From Porticoccus hydrocarbonoclasticus MCTG13d (lineage in GTDB: Bacteria; Pseudomonadota; Gammaproteobacteria; Pseudomonadales; Porticoccaceae): DNA of 64,000 nt. Each line of letters opens with the position of its first letter. Position 1 is the first letter of the stretch. The notes under the pieces are model-generated. The model saw nothing but the letters and a program-made list of their open reading frames with translations. It did no database searches and had not been told where the DNA came from. The translations under genes and the position numbers were made by a program. The stretch spans positions 1,860,001 to 1,924,000 of the forward strand of contig NZ_JQMM01000001.1 in assembly GCF_000744735.1 (NCBI RefSeq), in the 5' to 3' direction. Below, piece by piece: positions 38,746 through 53,019 of the stretch.

Positions 38746-41112
38746 CTAGTCTCTCCCTGCCCCGGGTGCCAGGACCTCCCGATTACCGTTGGTCCCCATT
38801 TCACTCACCACACCAGAAACTTCCATTTGTTCTATCAATCGTGCAGCACGATTATAGCCAATACGCAATTTTCTCTGCACGGATGAGATGGACGCCTTGC
38901 GTGTTTTCAGAACGATAGCTACCGCCTCGTCATACAGCGGATCAGACTCGCCATCACTGTCTGCATCACCACTCTCTGAAGAAAATCCAGGAACCATAAT
39001 TGAGCTGGTCGCTCCCTCATCCGTAATGTCGTCAAGATACTGGGGTTCCCCCCTGCGCTTCCAGTCTGCAACCACTTTATGAACTTCATGGTCATCCACG
39101 AATGCACCATGTACCCGGATTGGCACGCTGGTGCCCGGGGGTAGATATAGCATATCCCCGTGCCCCAGTAGCTGTTCTGCGCCACCCTGATCGAGGATAG
39201 TTCTTGAATCAATTTTGGAAGAGACCTGGAATGCGATGCGGGTCGGGATATTGGCCTTGATCAGTCCTGTTATAACATCGACTGATGGACGTTGCGTGGC
39301 AAGAATCAAGTGAATCCCAGCTGCCCTCGCCTTCTGCGCAATACGGGCGATTAACTGTTCCACTTTCTTGCCGACAATCATCATCATGTCTGCAAATTCG
39401 TCAATGACCACTACGATATAGGGCAGTTTTTCGAGATCCGGCGGTGTCTGCCCCCCCTCTTCCGAAAACAAACTGGCATTTTCATCGGGGCGCCACAATG
39501 GGTCAGGAATGGATTTTCCTGCGGCAGCGGCGTCAGCGACTTTCCGGTTAAACCCGGCCAGATTCCGCACACCCATGGCAGACATCAATTTATAGCGGCG
39601 TTCCATCTCTCCGACGCACCAGCGCAGACCACTGGCAGCATCCTTCATATCGGTGATCACCGGCGTCAGCAAATGGGGGATCCCCTCGTAAACCGATAGC
39701 TCCAACATTTTTGGGTCTACCAGGATCAGCCGTACATCTTCCGGACCAGCCTTGTAGAGAAGACTCAGCAACATCACATTAATGCCAACCGACTTCCCTG
39801 AGCCCGTGGTACCCGCCACCAGCAGGTGAGGCATTTTCCCCAGGTCGGCGACGATGGGAAAGCCTGAAATATCATTTCCCAAAGCCAGTGTTAGCGGAGA
39901 TTTGGCGTGTTCGTAGGTCTCCGAAGACAACACCTCTGCAAGGCGGACAATTTCACGGTGCTCGTTGGGTATCTCAATGCCAACTACTGATTTGCCGGGA
40001 ATCACCTCTACAACCCTGACGCTGACAACCGCCAGAGAACGGGCCAAGTCCCTTGCCAAATTACTGATTCTGCTTGCTTTTACGCCAGCTGCAGGCTGCA
40101 GTTCAAAACGGGTGACTACCGGTCCCGGCAATACTTCAACCACTTCGGCACTGATACCAAAATCCTGAAGTTTCACCTCCAGTTGTCGGGACATCGCTTC
40201 AAGGGATTCTCTCGAATAGCCCTTATCACCACTTTTATCCACTTTATCCAACAAATTGATAGGGGGTAAGCTGCCACTGACTGGTTCGTCAAAAAGTGGG
40301 CTTTGTCGCTCTTTTTGCACGCGGACACTAACGGATTCCTGCTTCACCGGTGTCTGAATAGTGGGAGGAATGCGCATTGCCTCTTTTGCCGCCCTTTTGG
40401 CTTTCACCTCGCGCCGGTGAGATTGGGCGACTTCCGCATGCCGGGCTTCTTCCCGACGAGCCTTGTAATCGGCAATGCTATGACGCACCAACTCAAGTCC
40501 TCGCAGGGTAAGCCGTCCCGCGCCATCAATTAATGCCATCCATGACAAGTCTGTAAATACCGTAAGACCAAATAGAAATATAGCCAAAAGGATTAATGTG
40601 CTGCCGACAAAACTGAAGGCTGTAGACGCTGCAGCAGAAACAGATGCTCCCAGTATACCGCCGACCCCAAAGGGTAGCGAAGTTGGCACACTGCCATAGT
40701 GCAAGGCAACGAGCGAGGTGGCACAGGACATCACGAGGATCAGCCCCAGAATACGCAATGCAAAGACGACGCCGTCAAAACCGCCCCGCTGCTGACGATA
40801 GGCGCGGAATACACCCCATGCCCGCACGGCCAGCAAAATCGGAAAAAGATAGGAAATATAGCCAAACAGGGAAAAAAATACATCCGACAGCCAGGCTCCC
40901 ATTGGCCCTGCAGCATTTTCGACCCGGTTCTCAACACCGGTATGCGACCAACCAGGATCGCTCGGGGTATAACTGATAAACGCCAGCAACAGATATGCAC
41001 AAACAGACAGCCAGCCAATGAGCGCACCCTCTCTCAGAATGAGCTGCCCCCTGGAGGGTGACTGCTCACCACTAGAATCTCGGGTTTTTGGTTGCTGCTT
41101 CTCTCTACTCAA
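38746..41112 (-). CDS. ftsK: DNA translocase FtsK
   Basis: Septal DNA pump coordinating chromosome segregation with division and activating XerCD. The N-terminal four-helix membrane domain (about 25-190) is followed by a short basic linker, the motor with Walker A '[13 protein letters not shown]' and Walker B '[14 protein letters not shown]', and the DNA-reading gamma domain at the C-terminus ('[20 protein letters not shown]'). 788 residues, Pseudomonas-like, far shorter than E. coli because of the linker. The start is a TTG with GGAAGG five bases upstream. Confidence 0.95.
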   Translation of the reverse strand: MSREKQQPKTRDSSGEQSPSRGQLILREGALIGWLSVCAYLLLAFISYTPSDPGWSHTGVENRVENAAGPMGAWLSDVFFSLFGYISYLFPILLAVRAWGVFRAYRQQRGGFDGVVFALRILGLILVMSCATSLVALHYGSVPTSLPFGVGGILGASVSAAASTAFSFVGSTLILLAIFLFGLTVFTDLSWMALIDGAGRLTLRGLELVRHSIADYKARREEARHAEVAQSHRREVKAKRAAKEAMRIPPTIQTPVKQESVSVRVQKERQSPLFDEPVSGSLPPINLLDKVDKSGDKGYSRESLEAMSRQLEVKLQDFGISAEVVEVLPGPVVTRFELQPAAGVKASRISNLARDLARSLAVVSVRVVEVIPGKSVVGIEIPNEHREIVRLAEVLSSETYEHAKSPLTLALGNDISGFPIVADLGKMPHLLVAGTTGSGKSVGINVMLLSLLYKAGPEDVRLILVDPKMLELSVYEGIPHLLTPVITDMKDAASGLRWCVGEMERRYKLMSAMGVRNLAGFNRKVADAAAAGKSIPDPLWRPDENASLFSEEGGQTPPDLEKLPYIVVVIDEFADMMMIVGKKVEQLIARIAQKARAAGIHLILATQRPSVDVITGLIKANIPTRIAFQVSSKIDSRTILDQGGAEQLLGHGDMLYLPPGTSVPIRVHGAFVDDHEVHKVVADWKRRGEPQYLDDITDEGATSSIMVPGFSSESGDADSDGESDPLYDEAVAIVLKTRKASISSVQRKLRIGYNRAARLIEQMEVSGVVSEMGTNGNREVLAPGAGRD

Positions 41113-41192
41113 CTGGGCCTTCCAGGTTTTTCATTGCTGTTCGCTATTGTAATGGCAGCAAGTTGAAATACCAGCGATGCGAGACCGCATAA

Positions 41193-42260
<1,068 letters not shown>

Positions 42261-42262
42261 TA

Positions 42263-42979
42263 ATGCAAAAAAAGTTAACCCCGCTTGATAACAGGAACCC
42301 GGTTTTTCCAAGCCCTGAAAAGGCTTTGAAAGAACCAGCAGGGCTACTGGCTATTGGCGGGAACCTTACAACAACGACCCTTTTGTCCGCCTATCGTCAG
42401 GGTATTTTCCCCTGGTACGAGCATGGACAACCTATATTATGGTGGTCTCCCGACCCCCGGGCAGTTATTTACCCGGAACAGATACACATTTCACGATCAT
42501 TAAAGAAGTCAATAAAACGCAGTAACTACCAAGTACGTACTAACACGGCTTTTTCGTCAGTTATTGAGCTCTGTGCCGCCCTCAGGTCTAACAGCCTCAG
42601 GGGAACCTGGATTACCCACGAAATTAAGAACGCCTACAATGCACTTCATCGAGAAGGTCATGCACATTCGGTCGAAATCTGGCAAAACAATATACTTATA
42701 GGAGGATTATATGGCGTCCTGATAGGACGTGTGTTTTGCGGCGAGTCGATGTTCAGCCTGATTAAGGACACGTCCAAAATCGCCCTTGTGACACTAGCTG
42801 AAATGATGTGCCGCCAAGGGGGAACTTCTTTGATCGATTGCCAGATCAGTAATGACCACCTGCGTTCGATGGGTGCAACAAGCATTCCGCGAGCAGCCTT
42901 CCTAGATCAGCTACAGATATTGAAGGACAAACCTTTCGACGGAAATTTTGGGCATAACTCCCCTGTGGGTTTAAACTGA
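42263..42979 (+). CDS. aat: Leucyl/phenylalanyl-tRNA-protein transferase
   Basis: Adds Leu or Phe to N-terminal Lys/Arg of proteins, marking them for ClpS-ClpAP. About 238 residues. Family signatures: 'GLLAIGGNLTTTTLLSAYRQ', 'GIFPWYEHGQPILWWSPDPR' and 'GGLYGVLIGRVFCGESMFS'. Start ATG 42263, just after trxB. First gene of the N-degron group with bpt, clpA and clpS. Confidence 0.96.
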   Translation: MQKKLTPLDNRNPVFPSPEKALKEPAGLLAIGGNLTTTTLLSAYRQGIFPWYEHGQPILWWSPDPRAVIYPEQIHISRSLKKSIKRSNYQVRTNTAFSSVIELCAALRSNSLRGTWITHEIKNAYNALHREGHAHSVEIWQNNILIGGLYGVLIGRVFCGESMFSLIKDTSKIALVTLAEMMCRQGGTSLIDCQISNDHLRSMGATSIPRAAFLDQLQILKDKPFDGNFGHNSPVGLN

Positions 42980-43013
42980 CAAGACAACACTCACCAAGTT
43001 AAGCAGTATTATT

Positions 43014-43736
43014 ATGTCCAGGGATATTTCGCCAGATGTCAAGGCCATCAGACTTTTCCTGACTGAGCCACATGCCTGTAGTTATCTTCAAAATCAACAA
43101 GCGACAACAGCGTTTGTAGATCCCGGTCTAAGGGTTGACAAAAATCTCTACAGTTACCTGTCTGGCATGGGTTTTCGTCGCAGTGGACGGTATATCTATG
43201 CTCCTCGCTGTAAGCATTGTAACGCCTGTATTCCTGCAAGGATCCCGGTGGCGCAATTTAAGCCCAACCGCCAACAGCGTCGGTGCCGTAAGCAGAATGG
43301 TGACCTCAGTATTTGGCTGACCCGTATGGTCAACGAAAGCGAACACTACCCTCTTTACCGACAGTACCTCGACAGCCGCCATGCTGACGGTGATATGTAT
43401 CCGCCGACTGTTGGTCAATATCGTGACTTCATCAGCAATATTCATGACTATAGCGCCATGATGGAGATTCGCTTAAAGGGTGAGCTGGTCGCGGCAGGTC
43501 TAGTGGACATTCTAAATGACGGCCTATCCGCCATCTACACTTACTACTCATCAGGGTTATCGAAGCGCAGCCTTGGCACTTTCTCGATTTTGGCAGAACT
43601 CATGTTGGCAAGAGAGCTGGGGCTTCCCTACCTTTACTTGGGATACTGGATAAAAGACAGTCCAAAAATGGCTTACAAGGACAGATATCAACCGTTAGAG
43701 TTGCTCAGGGATGGTGAATGGGCACCAATGAATTGA
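43014..43736 (+). CDS. bpt: Aspartate/glutamate leucyltransferase (Bpt)
   Basis: Adds Leu to N-terminal Asp/Glu; member of the arginyltransferase-fold family. 240 residues with the N-terminal Cys cluster '[11 protein letters not shown]' and '[18 protein letters not shown]', and the C-terminal '[20 protein letters not shown]'. Lies between aat and infA, the standard arrangement. Ribosome site weak. Confidence 0.95.
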   Translation: MSRDISPDVKAIRLFLTEPHACSYLQNQQATTAFVDPGLRVDKNLYSYLSGMGFRRSGRYIYAPRCKHCNACIPARIPVAQFKPNRQQRRCRKQNGDLSIWLTRMVNESEHYPLYRQYLDSRHADGDMYPPTVGQYRDFISNIHDYSAMMEIRLKGELVAAGLVDILNDGLSAIYTYYSSGLSKRSLGTFSILAELMLARELGLPYLYLGYWIKDSPKMAYKDRYQPLELLRDGEWAPMN

Positions 43737-43803
43737 CATTACTCGATTTTCAGGCAGAATGCGCCACTTCCAGAAGAAACCGTTCGCGGAGAATACAGGC
43801 AGC

Positions 43804-44022
43804 ATGTCGAAAGAAGATCATATTGAAATGGAAGGAGAAGTGGTAGACACACTTCCCAATACAACCTTTCGCGTAAAACTGGAGAATGGGCACATTGTTA
43901 CAGCACATATTTCCGGAAAAATGCGCAAAAATTACATACGCATCCTGACCGGAGACAAAGTCAAGGTCGAACTCACACCCTATGACCTGAGCAAGGGTCG
44001 TATCACCTATCGTGCTCGCTAA
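43804..44022 (+). CDS. infA: Translation initiation factor IF-1
   Basis: Binds the ribosomal A site during initiation. The ATG at 43804 gives exactly 72 residues, opening [19 protein letters not shown], with the S1/OB-fold '[19 protein letters not shown]'. An in-frame start 15 codons earlier would be non-standard. Convergent with clpA (22 bases). Confidence 0.97.
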   Translation: MSKEDHIEMEGEVVDTLPNTTFRVKLENGHIVTAHISGKMRKNYIRILTGDKVKVELTPYDLSKGRITYRAR

Positions 44023-44044
44023 TCCGACCCTTTTGACCCCATAA

Positions 44045-46309
44045 TCAAGCCTCTTCAACCTCTGTCTCAATCAGCAACTCACCGTCTTCCGATACAGAAA
44101 CGTGTACAACGCCTCCAGAAGATAAATTGCCGAACAACACTTCTTCTGCCAGTGGCTTCTTGATTTTTTCCTGTATCAAACGAGCCATGGGGCGAGCACC
44201 CATTTTCTCATCATAGCCACGTTTCGCTAACCAGTCTCTCGCCTCGTCATCAACTTCGAGCAACACGCGTTTGTCATCCAGTTGTTGTTGCAACTGACTG
44301 AGGAACTTGTCAACCACGGTATGAATCACGCTACTGTCCAGAGACTTGAACTGAATAATCGCATCAAGGCGATTCCTGAACTCCGGTGTAAACAGTTTGG
44401 TAATCGCAGCCATGCCATCTGTTGTATGGTCCTGTGTGGTAAAACCAATCGAGCTGCGACTCATCTCTTCGGCACCGGCGTTGGTCGTCATAATCAGAAT
44501 GATATTTCTGAAATCGGCCTTTCGCCCATTGTTATCAGTAAGTGTTCCGTGGTCCATCACTTGTAATAAAAGATTGAAAACCTCCGGGTGGGCCTTTTCA
44601 ATTTCATCAAGCAAAACAACAGCATGAGGATTTTTAGTCACAGCATCTGTTAACAGCCCGCCCTGGTCAAAACCCACATACCCCGGGGGCGCACCTATCA
44701 GCCTGGAGACAGTATGCCGCTCCATATACTCTGACATGTCAAAACGCAGTAATTCGATACCCAGCACTTCAGCCAATTGCTTCGACACCTCGGTTTTACC
44801 CACCCCTGTCGGCCCGGAAAACAGAAAAGACCCAATAGGCTTTTCACCTTCCCGAAGACCTGCACGGGCCAGTTTGATCGACGTAGAAAGTGCAGAAATC
44901 GCTTCATCCTGGCCAAAAACTACCATTTTCAGCTTGTCTGTGAGGCCTTTCAGTTGCTCCTTGTCTGAGGCAGAGACACTTTTTGGCGGAATTCTTGCCA
45001 TCTTCGCGACAATCGCCTCAACATCACCAACACCGACAACTTTTTTTCGTTTCGAAGGCGGTTGTAACTGCTGATAGGCACCTGCTTCATCAATAATGTC
45101 TATTGCCTTGTCTGGCAAAAAACGATCATTAATGTGGCGTGCAGACAGTTCTGCTGCGGCTTTCAGGGCAGCCTGGGTAAACTTCAGCTTGTGATGCTCT
45201 TCAAAACGGGACTTGAGCCCCTTAAGAATACCCACAGTCTCTTCAACAGTGGGTTCAGACACATCAATTTTCTGGAAGCGACGAGACAGAGCCCTGTCTT
45301 TCTCAAAAATGCCGCGGTATTCCTGGAATGTAGTAGAACCGATACAACGGATTTTTCCGGAGGTCAAAAGTGGCTTTAACAAATTTGAGGCATCCATAAC
45401 ACCACCGGAAGCGGCACCAGCACCGATAATGGTATGAATCTCATCAATGAAGAGGATAGCACCTTCTTTTTCGCGAAGTTCAGCAAGCACGCCTTTGAAA
45501 CGCTTCTCAAAGTCACCACGGTATTTTGTGCCGGCTAACAAATCCCCAAGATCAAGGGCATAGACAACGCTATTACGAAGTGTATCTGCCACCTTCTCTT
45601 CGACGATCATTTTAGCGAGGCCTTCAGCAATAGCCGTTTTACCGACACCGGCTTCACCGACCAGTAGCGGATTATTCTTGCGGCGACGAGCCAGCACCTG
45701 GCAGACACGCTCCACTTCCTCAACACGCCCCACGAGGGGATCGATATAGCCTTTACTGGCCTGGGCATTTAAATTAGTGGTGAATTGCTCCAACAGACTA
45801 CTGCTGTTGTTTTCTGCATCCGCGGTACTTTCTTCCTGAGGAGACTCACCATCGTGCTGCTCCGACTGGTCTGCGTATTTGGAAATTCCGTGGGAGAGAT
45901 AGTTAACCACATCGATTCTGGCTACATTTTGCAGACGGAGGAAGTACACGGCCTGACTTTCCTGTTCGCTGAATAACGCAACCAGTACATTATCGCCCTG
46001 CACCTCGTTTTTACCGGAGGATTGCACATGAAATACGGCGCGCTGAAGAACACGTTGAAAACCGAGTGTTGGCTGAGTGTCCCTTTCATCAAGCTCATCG
46101 GGGATTATCGGTGTTGTAGACTCAATAAACTCATCTAGGTCGTGGCGAAGCACATTGATGTCAACACCACAGGCTCTCAATACCTTGAGTGCTGACTCGT
46201 TGTCCAGCAACGCGAGCAGTAGATGTTCTACCGTCATGAATTCATGGCGTTTGTGACGGGCCCCTTTAAAAGCCTTATTCAGACTGAGCTCAAGCTCTCT
46301 GCTTAACAT
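44045..46309 (-). CDS. clpA: ATP-dependent Clp protease ATP-binding subunit ClpA
   Basis: AAA+ unfoldase feeding ClpP, directed by ClpS to N-degron substrates. 754 residues. Two N-terminal Clp_N repeats (about 1-145), D1 Walker A '[14 protein letters not shown]', D2 Walker A '[14 protein letters not shown]' and an IGF/L-like ClpP loop region ('SSIGF'). The middle domain is short, as in ClpA rather than ClpB. Downstream of clpS (24 bases). Confidence 0.96.
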   Translation of the reverse strand: MLSRELELSLNKAFKGARHKRHEFMTVEHLLLALLDNESALKVLRACGVDINVLRHDLDEFIESTTPIIPDELDERDTQPTLGFQRVLQRAVFHVQSSGKNEVQGDNVLVALFSEQESQAVYFLRLQNVARIDVVNYLSHGISKYADQSEQHDGESPQEESTADAENNSSSLLEQFTTNLNAQASKGYIDPLVGRVEEVERVCQVLARRRKNNPLLVGEAGVGKTAIAEGLAKMIVEEKVADTLRNSVVYALDLGDLLAGTKYRGDFEKRFKGVLAELREKEGAILFIDEIHTIIGAGAASGGVMDASNLLKPLLTSGKIRCIGSTTFQEYRGIFEKDRALSRRFQKIDVSEPTVEETVGILKGLKSRFEEHHKLKFTQAALKAAAELSARHINDRFLPDKAIDIIDEAGAYQQLQPPSKRKKVVGVGDVEAIVAKMARIPPKSVSASDKEQLKGLTDKLKMVVFGQDEAISALSTSIKLARAGLREGEKPIGSFLFSGPTGVGKTEVSKQLAEVLGIELLRFDMSEYMERHTVSRLIGAPPGYVGFDQGGLLTDAVTKNPHAVVLLDEIEKAHPEVFNLLLQVMDHGTLTDNNGRKADFRNIILIMTTNAGAEEMSRSSIGFTTQDHTTDGMAAITKLFTPEFRNRLDAIIQFKSLDSSVIHTVVDKFLSQLQQQLDDKRVLLEVDDEARDWLAKRGYDEKMGARPMARLIQEKIKKPLAEEVLFGNLSSGGVVHVSVSEDGELLIETEVEEA

Positions 46310-46333
46310 ATATCGATACCTTTAAACTCTACT

Positions 46334-46705
46334 TTAGAGATCATCATCTTCCGAGGGTTCTACTTCGCAAAGTAATGGATGTTCATTCTTCCTGGCATAA
46401 TCATTCACTTGTGCAACTTTGGTTTCTGCAACATCCTTTGTGTATACACCACATACGGCCTTGCCGTCCAAATGGACCTTCAGCATTACCCGCGTCGCCA
46501 CCTCACGATTCATGCCAAAGAAGATTTCCAGTAACCCTACAACAAACTCCATCGGAGTATAATCATCATTAAACAGAACCACCTTGTATCTCTTTGGGCG
46601 TTTGAGTTCAGGTGATGCTGCTTCGACAACAGCAGCGGTATTGTGTTGCCACTCCTGTTGCTCATCGTCTTTTTCACCAAAATAAATCTTTAAGCTCATT
46701 TTCAT
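46334..46705 (-). CDS. clpS: ClpS adaptor protein
   Basis: Delivers proteins with Leu, Phe, Trp or Tyr N-termini to ClpAP. About 123 residues from the ATG at 46705. The binding-pocket motif '[11 protein letters not shown]' and 'AEYALxxx-like' region '[20 protein letters not shown]' are clear. The N-terminal tail is long and variable, as usual. A TATAAT on the minus strand at 46839-46834 may be its -10. Divergent from cspD. Confidence 0.95.
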   Translation of the reverse strand: MKMSLKIYFGEKDDEQQEWQHNTAAVVEAASPELKRPKRYKVVLFNDDYTPMEFVVGLLEIFFGMNREVATRVMLKVHLDGKAVCGVYTKDVAETKVAQVNDYARKNEHPLLCEVEPSEDDDL

Positions 46706-46891
46706 AAATCTTGTCGGAATCAACAGCTTCTATCTTACATATTAATACGCTATCTGCGGCCCTATTCTAGTGTTAAGAATAAGTTTATGTCGATTTTTTG
46801 CGATTATGGGAGACTTGACTTGATCAGTTTTTCATTATAGAAAACGCCCTTGAGCAAAAAATAAACACTATAAATGCTATTGAATTAGCAG

Positions 46892-46919
46892 GGTTATAAC
46901 CTGCGGCTGTATAACAGCC
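46892..46919 (+). promoter_or_regulatory. Tandem palindromes upstream of cspD
   Basis: GGTTATAACC (46892-46901) is followed by GGCTGT-ATA-ACAGCC (46905-46919), both perfect, 36 bases before the cspD start. They could be an operator pair or leader hairpins of the cold-shock-type mRNA. Confidence 0.35.
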
Positions 46920-46954
46920 ATGCTTACAATAGAAAACCCGATGAGAGGTTGAGT

Positions 46955-47224
46955 ATGCCGTCAGGAACAGTCAAGTGGTTTAATAATGCTAAGGGCTACG
47001 GGTTTATTCTGTCATCAGATGGCGTGAGTGATGTCTTTGCCCACTACTCAGCAATCAACATGGAAGGCTATAAAACCTTAAAAGCTGGCCAAGAAGTGTC
47101 ATTTGATCTCGCAGAGGGCCAAAAAGGCCTGCATGCCTCCAATATTATGCCTTTGATCAACGACAAAGAGGTTACCCCGACAGAACCTGAATCCGGTGAA
47201 CACTCAGAAAATGGAAATGATTAA
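46955..47224 (+). CDS. cspD: Cold-shock-domain protein CspD
   Basis: Single-stranded nucleic-acid-binding protein; CspD inhibits replication in stationary phase in E. coli. The ATG at 46955 has GAGAGG six bases upstream and gives 89 residues. RNP1 is 'KGYGFI' and RNP2 'DVFAHYSAI'. A 20-residue acidic tail (TEPESGEHSENGND) extends beyond the OB fold. Place next to clpS-clpA is the E. coli arrangement. Confidence 0.93.
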   Translation: MPSGTVKWFNNAKGYGFILSSDGVSDVFAHYSAINMEGYKTLKAGQEVSFDLAEGQKGLHASNIMPLINDKEVTPTEPESGEHSENGND

Positions 47225-47240
47225 TGCCTTCCTGGTCATA

Positions 47241-47277
47241 AAAAAACCCCCGGCTCATTCCTGAGCCGGGGGTTTTT
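47241..47277. terminator. Bidirectional terminator between cspD and icd
   Basis: An 11-base perfect stem CCCCCGGCTCA / TGAGCCGGGGG with a TTCC loop, flanked by A6 on the left and T5 on the right, serves both convergent genes. Confidence 0.93.
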
Positions 47278-47288
47278 AATAACAAAGC

Positions 47289-48542
47289 TTACATTCTGGC
47301 GATCAGCGCATCGCCAAATTGCGATGACGACAACAAGGTTGCGCCATCCATGAGACGCTCAAAGTCGTATGTGACCTTTTTCTCGGAAATCGCGCCCTCG
47401 ATCCCTTTGATTATCAAATCAGCGGCTTCATTCCAGCCCATGTGCCGAAGCATCATTTCAGCAGAGAGAATCAGTGAGCCGGGGTTAACTTTATCCTGGC
47501 CAGCGTATTTGGGTGCAGTACCATGGGTAGCCTCAAAAATCGCAATATTATCAGAGAGGTTGGCACCCGGGGCTATACCGATACCACCCACCTGAGCAGC
47601 AAGCGCGTCCGATAGATAGTCACCATTCAAATTAAGTGTGGCAATGACATCATATTCAGCCGGACGCAAAAGAACCTGTTGCAACATCGCATCTGCAATC
47701 ACTTCCTTGATAACAATTTCTTTACCCGTATTCGGGTTCTTCATGACCTGCCAGGGCCCTCCATCCAGTGGTTTCGCGCCAAATTCATCTCTGGCCACTT
47801 CAAAGCCCCAATCACAAAAAGCACCTTCGGTGAATTTCATGATATTACCCTTGTGAACCAGGGTGACAGAAGATTTATCCTGATCAATCGCATATTGAAT
47901 GGCTTTACTGACCAGGCGCTTGGTGCCCTGTTCTGAAACAGGTTTGACACCGATACCACAATTTTCCGGGAAGCGGATTTTGGTCACGCCCATTTCATTG
48001 CGGAGGAAGTTAATGACTTTTTTGGCTTCATCAGTGCCTGCACGCCACTCAATGCCTGCATAAATATCTTCCGAATTTTCACGGAAGATACACATGTCTA
48101 CTTCACCTGGTTTTTTGACCGGTGAAGGAACACCCTGGAACCAGCGAACCGGGCGCTGACATACATACAAGTCGAGCTCTTGGCGCAGAGCCACATTCAA
48201 TGAGCGAAAACCTCCACCCACCGGTGTTGTCAATGGACCTTTGATTGAAACACTAAACTCTCTGATGGCATCCAGCGTCTCGGCGGGAAACCAGTCACCA
48301 TCATAAATTTCTGCAGCTTTCTCGCCGCAATAAACTTCCATCCAGGAAATTTTCTTGCTCCCCGCGTAAGCCTTTTCAACGGCAGCATCTACAACTTTTA
48401 CCATCACTGGCGTGATGTCTACACCGATACCGTCACCTTCGATGAACGGAATAATGGGGTTGCTGGGAACATTGAGAGAATAATCGGAATTGACTGTAAT
48501 TTTTTCACCATCAGTTGGTATCTGGATGTGCTGATATCCCAT
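47289..48542 (-). CDS. icd: NADP-dependent isocitrate dehydrogenase
   Basis: TCA-cycle enzyme oxidising isocitrate to 2-oxoglutarate. 417 residues from the ATG with GGAG seven bases upstream. Substrate motif '[17 protein letters not shown]' (Ser is the AceK phosphorylation site in E. coli), '[14 protein letters not shown]' and '[16 protein letters not shown]'. The glyoxylate-shunt genes glcB and aceA lie 10-12 kb away; no aceK is in the window. Confidence 0.95.
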   Translation of the reverse strand: MGYQHIQIPTDGEKITVNSDYSLNVPSNPIIPFIEGDGIGVDITPVMVKVVDAAVEKAYAGSKKISWMEVYCGEKAAEIYDGDWFPAETLDAIREFSVSIKGPLTTPVGGGFRSLNVALRQELDLYVCQRPVRWFQGVPSPVKKPGEVDMCIFRENSEDIYAGIEWRAGTDEAKKVINFLRNEMGVTKIRFPENCGIGVKPVSEQGTKRLVSKAIQYAIDQDKSSVTLVHKGNIMKFTEGAFCDWGFEVARDEFGAKPLDGGPWQVMKNPNTGKEIVIKEVIADAMLQQVLLRPAEYDVIATLNLNGDYLSDALAAQVGGIGIAPGANLSDNIAIFEATHGTAPKYAGQDKVNPGSLILSAEMMLRHMGWNEAADLIIKGIEGAISEKKVTYDFERLMDGATLLSSSQFGDALIARM

Positions 48543-48725
48543 TGTTGGCTCCATATGTTGGGTAGGTTACTAGTGCGTTATTGTAGGGTTTGAAACAAAT
48601 AATTCTTGGTTTTATTGTTGTATAACTTTAGAAACGCATAAGATGTTATCACAAACACATATGCTCTTGTAGTTGATTTACATAGCTTCAGGGCATTTTA
48701 GTCTCAAAAAATATGCATCCAATCC

Positions 48726-49316
48726 ATGGCTAATCTCCTGCTCTTCAATAAACCCTTCGGTGTCTTGAGCCAGTTCTCTGATTGTGACGGGCACCCGGGA
48801 CTGGGGCATTACCTGCAGCAGCCAAACATTTATGCTGCTGGACGGTTGGACCATGACTCGGAAGGTCTGCTCCTGTTAACAGATGACGGCAAACTACAAG
48901 CAATCATCAGCAATCCGAGACACAAACTGAAAAAGACCTACTGGGCACAGGTCGAGGGTGAAATAACGCAACCGGCATTAGCTCAACTGATACGGGGCGT
49001 GAAGCTGAGAGACGGCATCACTCAGCCCGCCTCAGCCAAGCTGATCGAGCCACCGCAGCTCTGGACACGAAATCCGCCCATAAGGCAACGACCAAATCAG
49101 CCTACCAGTTGGATAGAATTGCAAATTTCAGAAGGTAAAAACAGACAGGTGCGCAGGATGACTGCGGCAACCGGCTTTCCCACACTGAGACTGATCAGGG
49201 TTGCAATTGGGAGCTGGACACTTGGAAACCTACTGCCTGAACAATATCGCTGGGAAACCATCCACATACCTGACACAAAGCACCACAGGTTTCGCCCAAA
49301 GAGGGCAAAATGGTGA
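48726..49316 (+). CDS. rluE: 23S rRNA pseudouridine synthase RluE
   Basis: Makes pseudouridine 2457 of 23S rRNA. About 196 residues, RsuA/RluB/E/F family without an S4 domain, opening 'LLLFNKPFGVLSQFSD'. The catalytic Asp is in 'AGRLDHDSEGLLLLT'. C-terminal 'GKNRQVRRMTAATGFPTLRL' is typical. It overlaps the NUDIX gene by seven bases. Confidence 0.93.
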   Translation: MANLLLFNKPFGVLSQFSDCDGHPGLGHYLQQPNIYAAGRLDHDSEGLLLLTDDGKLQAIISNPRHKLKKTYWAQVEGEITQPALAQLIRGVKLRDGITQPASAKLIEPPQLWTRNPPIRQRPNQPTSWIELQISEGKNRQVRRMTAATGFPTLRLIRVAIGSWTLGNLLPEQYRWETIHIPDTKHHRFRPKRAKW

Positions 49317-49756
49317 ATCAAATTCATCTGACGGTGGCTGTCGTTGTTGAACGTAAGGGCCGTTTTCTCATGGTCAGGGAAATTCGCAATGGACTCGAGC
49401 TATACAACCAGCCCGCAGGGCATGTTGAACCCGGAGAGACACCCATTGAAGCAGCCATCAGAGAAACGTTGGAAGAAACTACTTGGCATGTTGTACCCAC
49501 CGCCATCATCAGCTTTACTACCTTTCGGGCACCCGCAAACGACATAACCTACTACCGTCTGGCTTTTGCGGCAGATGCTGATCAACTAGACCCTCTACAG
49601 GTTATCGATCCGGATATAGAGGAAGCGATGTGGCTGACTTATGAAGAAATACTACAAAAAAGACAACAACTGCGAAGCCCCATGGTTCTCGAAGCAATCG
49701 AAGATTACCGGAGAGGCATCTTCTATTCATTGGATTTACTGAAAACTCATCGGTAA
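49310..49756 (+). CDS. nudJ: NUDIX phosphohydrolase, NudJ-like
   Basis: 148 residues. The Nudix box '[20 protein letters not shown]' is complete except that the usual Gly after the acidic pair is replaced (ETTW). NudJ acts on thiamine pyrophosphates and nucleotides in E. coli. The order rluE-nudJ-mnmA-hflD-purB is that of E. coli and Pseudomonas, which supports the name. Overlaps rluE. Confidence 0.88.
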   Translation: MVNQIHLTVAVVVERKGRFLMVREIRNGLELYNQPAGHVEPGETPIEAAIRETLEETTWHVVPTAIISFTTFRAPANDITYYRLAFAADADQLDPLQVIDPDIEEAMWLTYEEILQKRQQLRSPMVLEAIEDYRRGIFYSLDLLKTHR

Positions 49757-49769
49757 AATCCGCTCCCCT

Positions 49770-50879
49770 ATGAACTCACCCAAAAAAGTCATTGTCGGCA
49801 TGTCCGGCGGCGTAGACTCTTCTGTTACTGCTTTGTTGTTACAAAAGCAGGGGTTTGATGTGGAAGGTCTGTTCATGAAGAACTGGGATGAGGATGATGG
49901 CACCGATTACTGCACTGCCCGCCAAGATCTCAATGACGCCCAGGCCGTTGCAGATTCACTGAACATCCACCTTCATACCGCCAATTTCGCTGCGGAATAC
50001 TGGGACAACGTTTTTGAGTACTTTTTGGCCGAGTACAAAGCCGGTCGTACGCCAAACCCCGATGTCCTCTGTAACCGCGAGATCAAGTTTAAGACATTTC
50101 TCGACTACGCCCGCATTCTCGGCGCCGATTCTATCGCCACAGGCCACTACGCAAGGCGTCTTGACAGCAATGGACAAACCTTTCTACTGAAAGGGCTGGA
50201 CAACAACAAGGATCAAAGCTATTTCCTGCACGCTGTTGATGAGGCCGCTTTTTGTCAATCGCTGTTTCCCCTCGGTGAACTTGAAAAGCCCGCTGTGCGA
50301 ACTCTTGCGGAACAATATGGCCTGGCTACAGCAAAGAAACGTGATTCCACCGGCATCTGCTTTATCGGCGAACGTCGTTTCAAGGACTTTCTCGAGCAAT
50401 ACATACCAGCACAACCCGGCGATATCGAAAATCCGGAGGGCATTGTTGTCGGTATTCATCAGGGCTTGATGTACCATACACTGGGACAACGTCAGGGGTT
50501 GGGCATTGGTGGTCTTCGAGGTGCCAGCGATGACCCCTGGTATGTGGTGGGCAAAGACCTCCCCAGGAATGTACTGATTGTCGCCCAGGGGGCGGAACAC
50601 CCACTCCTGTACAGTGACAGCTTGAGTACTACTGAAGTCCACTGGATCAACGGATTACCCGCCCACAACCAATTCCGATGCAAAGCCAAAGTTCGTTACC
50701 GGCAATCAGATCAGGAGTGTACCGTCACGAAGAATGACGAAAGCTATCAGGTCCTGTTTGATGTGCGACAACGGGCTGTAACCCCCGGACAATCCATTGT
50801 GTTTTATGATGGAGAGATTTGTATGGGCGGTGGAGTCATCAATCACACATGGAACTCAACTGAGCCGTTATGCTGCTAA
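49770..50879 (+). CDS. mnmA: tRNA-specific 2-thiouridylase MnmA
   Basis: Thiolates U34 of tRNA Lys/Glu/Gln. 369 residues. PP-loop '[15 protein letters not shown]', the catalytic cysteines in '[11 protein letters not shown]' and '[12 protein letters not shown]', and the tRNA-binding C-terminal barrel. It follows nudJ by 13 bases and overlaps hflD by ten. Confidence 0.96.
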   Translation: MNSPKKVIVGMSGGVDSSVTALLLQKQGFDVEGLFMKNWDEDDGTDYCTARQDLNDAQAVADSLNIHLHTANFAAEYWDNVFEYFLAEYKAGRTPNPDVLCNREIKFKTFLDYARILGADSIATGHYARRLDSNGQTFLLKGLDNNKDQSYFLHAVDEAAFCQSLFPLGELEKPAVRTLAEQYGLATAKKRDSTGICFIGERRFKDFLEQYIPAQPGDIENPEGIVVGIHQGLMYHTLGQRQGLGIGGLRGASDDPWYVVGKDLPRNVLIVAQGAEHPLLYSDSLSTTEVHWINGLPAHNQFRCKAKVRYRQSDQECTVTKNDESYQVLFDVRQRAVTPGQSIVFYDGEICMGGGVINHTWNSTEPLCC

Positions 50880-51496
50880 AAAAACCCACAAAAGATCAGA
50901 TTATTGCACTCAGTGGCGTGTTTCAGGCTTGCCAGCTCGTCGAAACGCTGGCAAAAAGCGGTTCAATCCCCGCAGATCGTTTTCAAGTCTGTATCGAGAG
51001 CCTTTTTCAGCAAAACCCGGACAGCACCGAACAGGTATTCGGCTCAGTGGATAATCTCCAGCTGGGCATGGAAACCCTGCAGGAACTACTGACATTACAA
51101 ACAACCGCCAAGCAGTCCGACACGCTACGTTACGCCGTGGGCGTCATCCACCTATCCAGAAAACTACTGAACAATAAAACCATGATCAACATGATCGGAG
51201 AACGGCTGGAACAGGCCAATCGCCAGGCGGCCCACTTCTCTTCAGTCAGCCATACCAACGTCATTGCGAATCTGGCGCAGATCTATCAGGACAGCATCAG
51301 TACATTTCGCTACCGCATTCAGGTAAATGGTTATGCGGGATACCTGCAACAGGACTCTATTGCTCAACGTATACGCTGCCTGCTTTTTGCCGGCATCAGG
51401 GCAGCCATTCTGTGGCATCAACTGGGCGGCAAACGCTATCACTTGATATTCAGTCGCAAACAGCTTCTCAGTCAACTTCATACCCTGCACACCTAA
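50870..51496 (+). CDS. hflD: HflD high-frequency-lysogenisation protein homologue
   Basis: All-helical membrane-associated protein, 208 residues, conserved between mnmA and purB. Recognisable: '[20 protein letters not shown]', '[12 protein letters not shown]', and '[15 protein letters not shown]'. In E. coli it modulates lambda CII; its native role is unclear. Ten-base overlap with mnmA. Confidence 0.93.
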   Translation: MLLKKPTKDQIIALSGVFQACQLVETLAKSGSIPADRFQVCIESLFQQNPDSTEQVFGSVDNLQLGMETLQELLTLQTTAKQSDTLRYAVGVIHLSRKLLNNKTMINMIGERLEQANRQAAHFSSVSHTNVIANLAQIYQDSISTFRYRIQVNGYAGYLQQDSIAQRIRCLLFAGIRAAILWHQLGGKRYHLIFSRKQLLSQLHTLHT

Positions 51497-51520
51497 CTTT
51501 AAGAGGCTCAGCAACTTTCC

Positions 51521-52952
<1,432 letters not shown>

Positions 52953-53019
52953 TTTTTGTCCAGTTTTTTCAGGTAGCCCAACTTTTGATGAATACCGCCG
53001 GGTTTCAGTGAGGACAGCC

